Origin: Acidobacteriota bacterium
Lineage (GTDB): Bacteria; Acidobacteriota; Terriglobia; Bryobacterales; Bryobacteraceae
DNA length: 32,704 bases
Reading direction: 5' to 3'
NCBI GenBank assembly: GCA_025353165.1
Contig: JANXRE010000013.1
Span: 1 to 32,704 of the forward strand
Below are positions 32,703 through 32,704 of the stretch, piece by piece. The translations under genes were made by a program, and so were the position numbers. The notes below the pieces were generated by a model. That model searched no databases. It was not told where the DNA came from and saw only the letters and a program-made list of their open reading frames with translations. The stretch's first letter is position 1. Each line of letters begins with the position of its first letter.

Positions 32703-32704
32703 TG

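Overview
This 32.7 kb, GC-rich window looks like a chromosome segment of an Acidobacteriota member, probably Bryobacterales/Solibacter-like. That placement is inferred from content: a PadR regulator overlapping an ADOP-type ABC permease, a Tat-exported Gfo/Idh/MocA oxidoreductase, a Tat-exported sugar-phosphate isomerase/epimerase-like protein, a secreted DUF1080 protein, a secreted PIG-L deacetylase and dispersed REP-like repeats. No rRNA, tRNA, phage module or CRISPR array was seen.

Layout. 1-4.4 kb: the 3' end of nikR, a polytopic membrane protein with a C-terminal frameshift, a secreted TPR protein and a NicO-type Ni/Co transporter with a His-rich loop. 4.4-6.5 kb: a strip of gene fossils (a secreted-protein/MFS chimera, a Ser/Thr kinase remnant, an FGE-sulfatase remnant) around one intact DUF1080 gene. 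6.5-8.5 kb: comF, an HNH endonuclease gene and convergent infC. 8.6-12.5 kb: mobile-element debris, a broken EamA transporter, an intact SIS-domain gene with a LacI-type operator candidate, a broken ADOP permease and a YncE-like beta-propeller.

12.6-16.6 kb: an island of defence and toxin-antitoxin genes, almost all damaged. It holds an MNT nucleotidyltransferase, a DUF4062-NACHT-FGE STAND protein, the tail of an XRE regulator, and a UPF0175 antitoxin overlapping a frameshifted DUF3368 PIN-like toxin. The STAND gene looks like one 891-codon open frame, but about 155 residues in its middle are read out of frame.

16.7-24 kb: a large M14 peptidase, a two-hairpin REP-like element next to a nucleotidyltransferase stub, a tightly packed minus-strand cluster hemQ - Cys/Met-metabolism PLP enzyme - mtgA, and a divergent Gfo/Idh/MocA gene with a strong promoter. 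24.03-24.66 kb: a 631-bp IS630-family deletion derivative with visible terminal inverted repeats and flanking TA, inserted into the 3' end of a PilZ gene. 25-32.7 kb: an exported RidA-like protein, padR-ADOP with a palindromic operator over the padR start, a PIG-L deacetylase, a DUF333-like secreted protein, a Tat-exported isomerase-like protein overlapping an SDR gene, and a second copy of the REP-like motif at the window edge.

The notable overall feature is the density of recognisable gene fossils (about a dozen) between intact housekeeping and carbohydrate-related genes. Several carry substitutions to stop codons as well as indels, which argues against sequencing error as the only cause.
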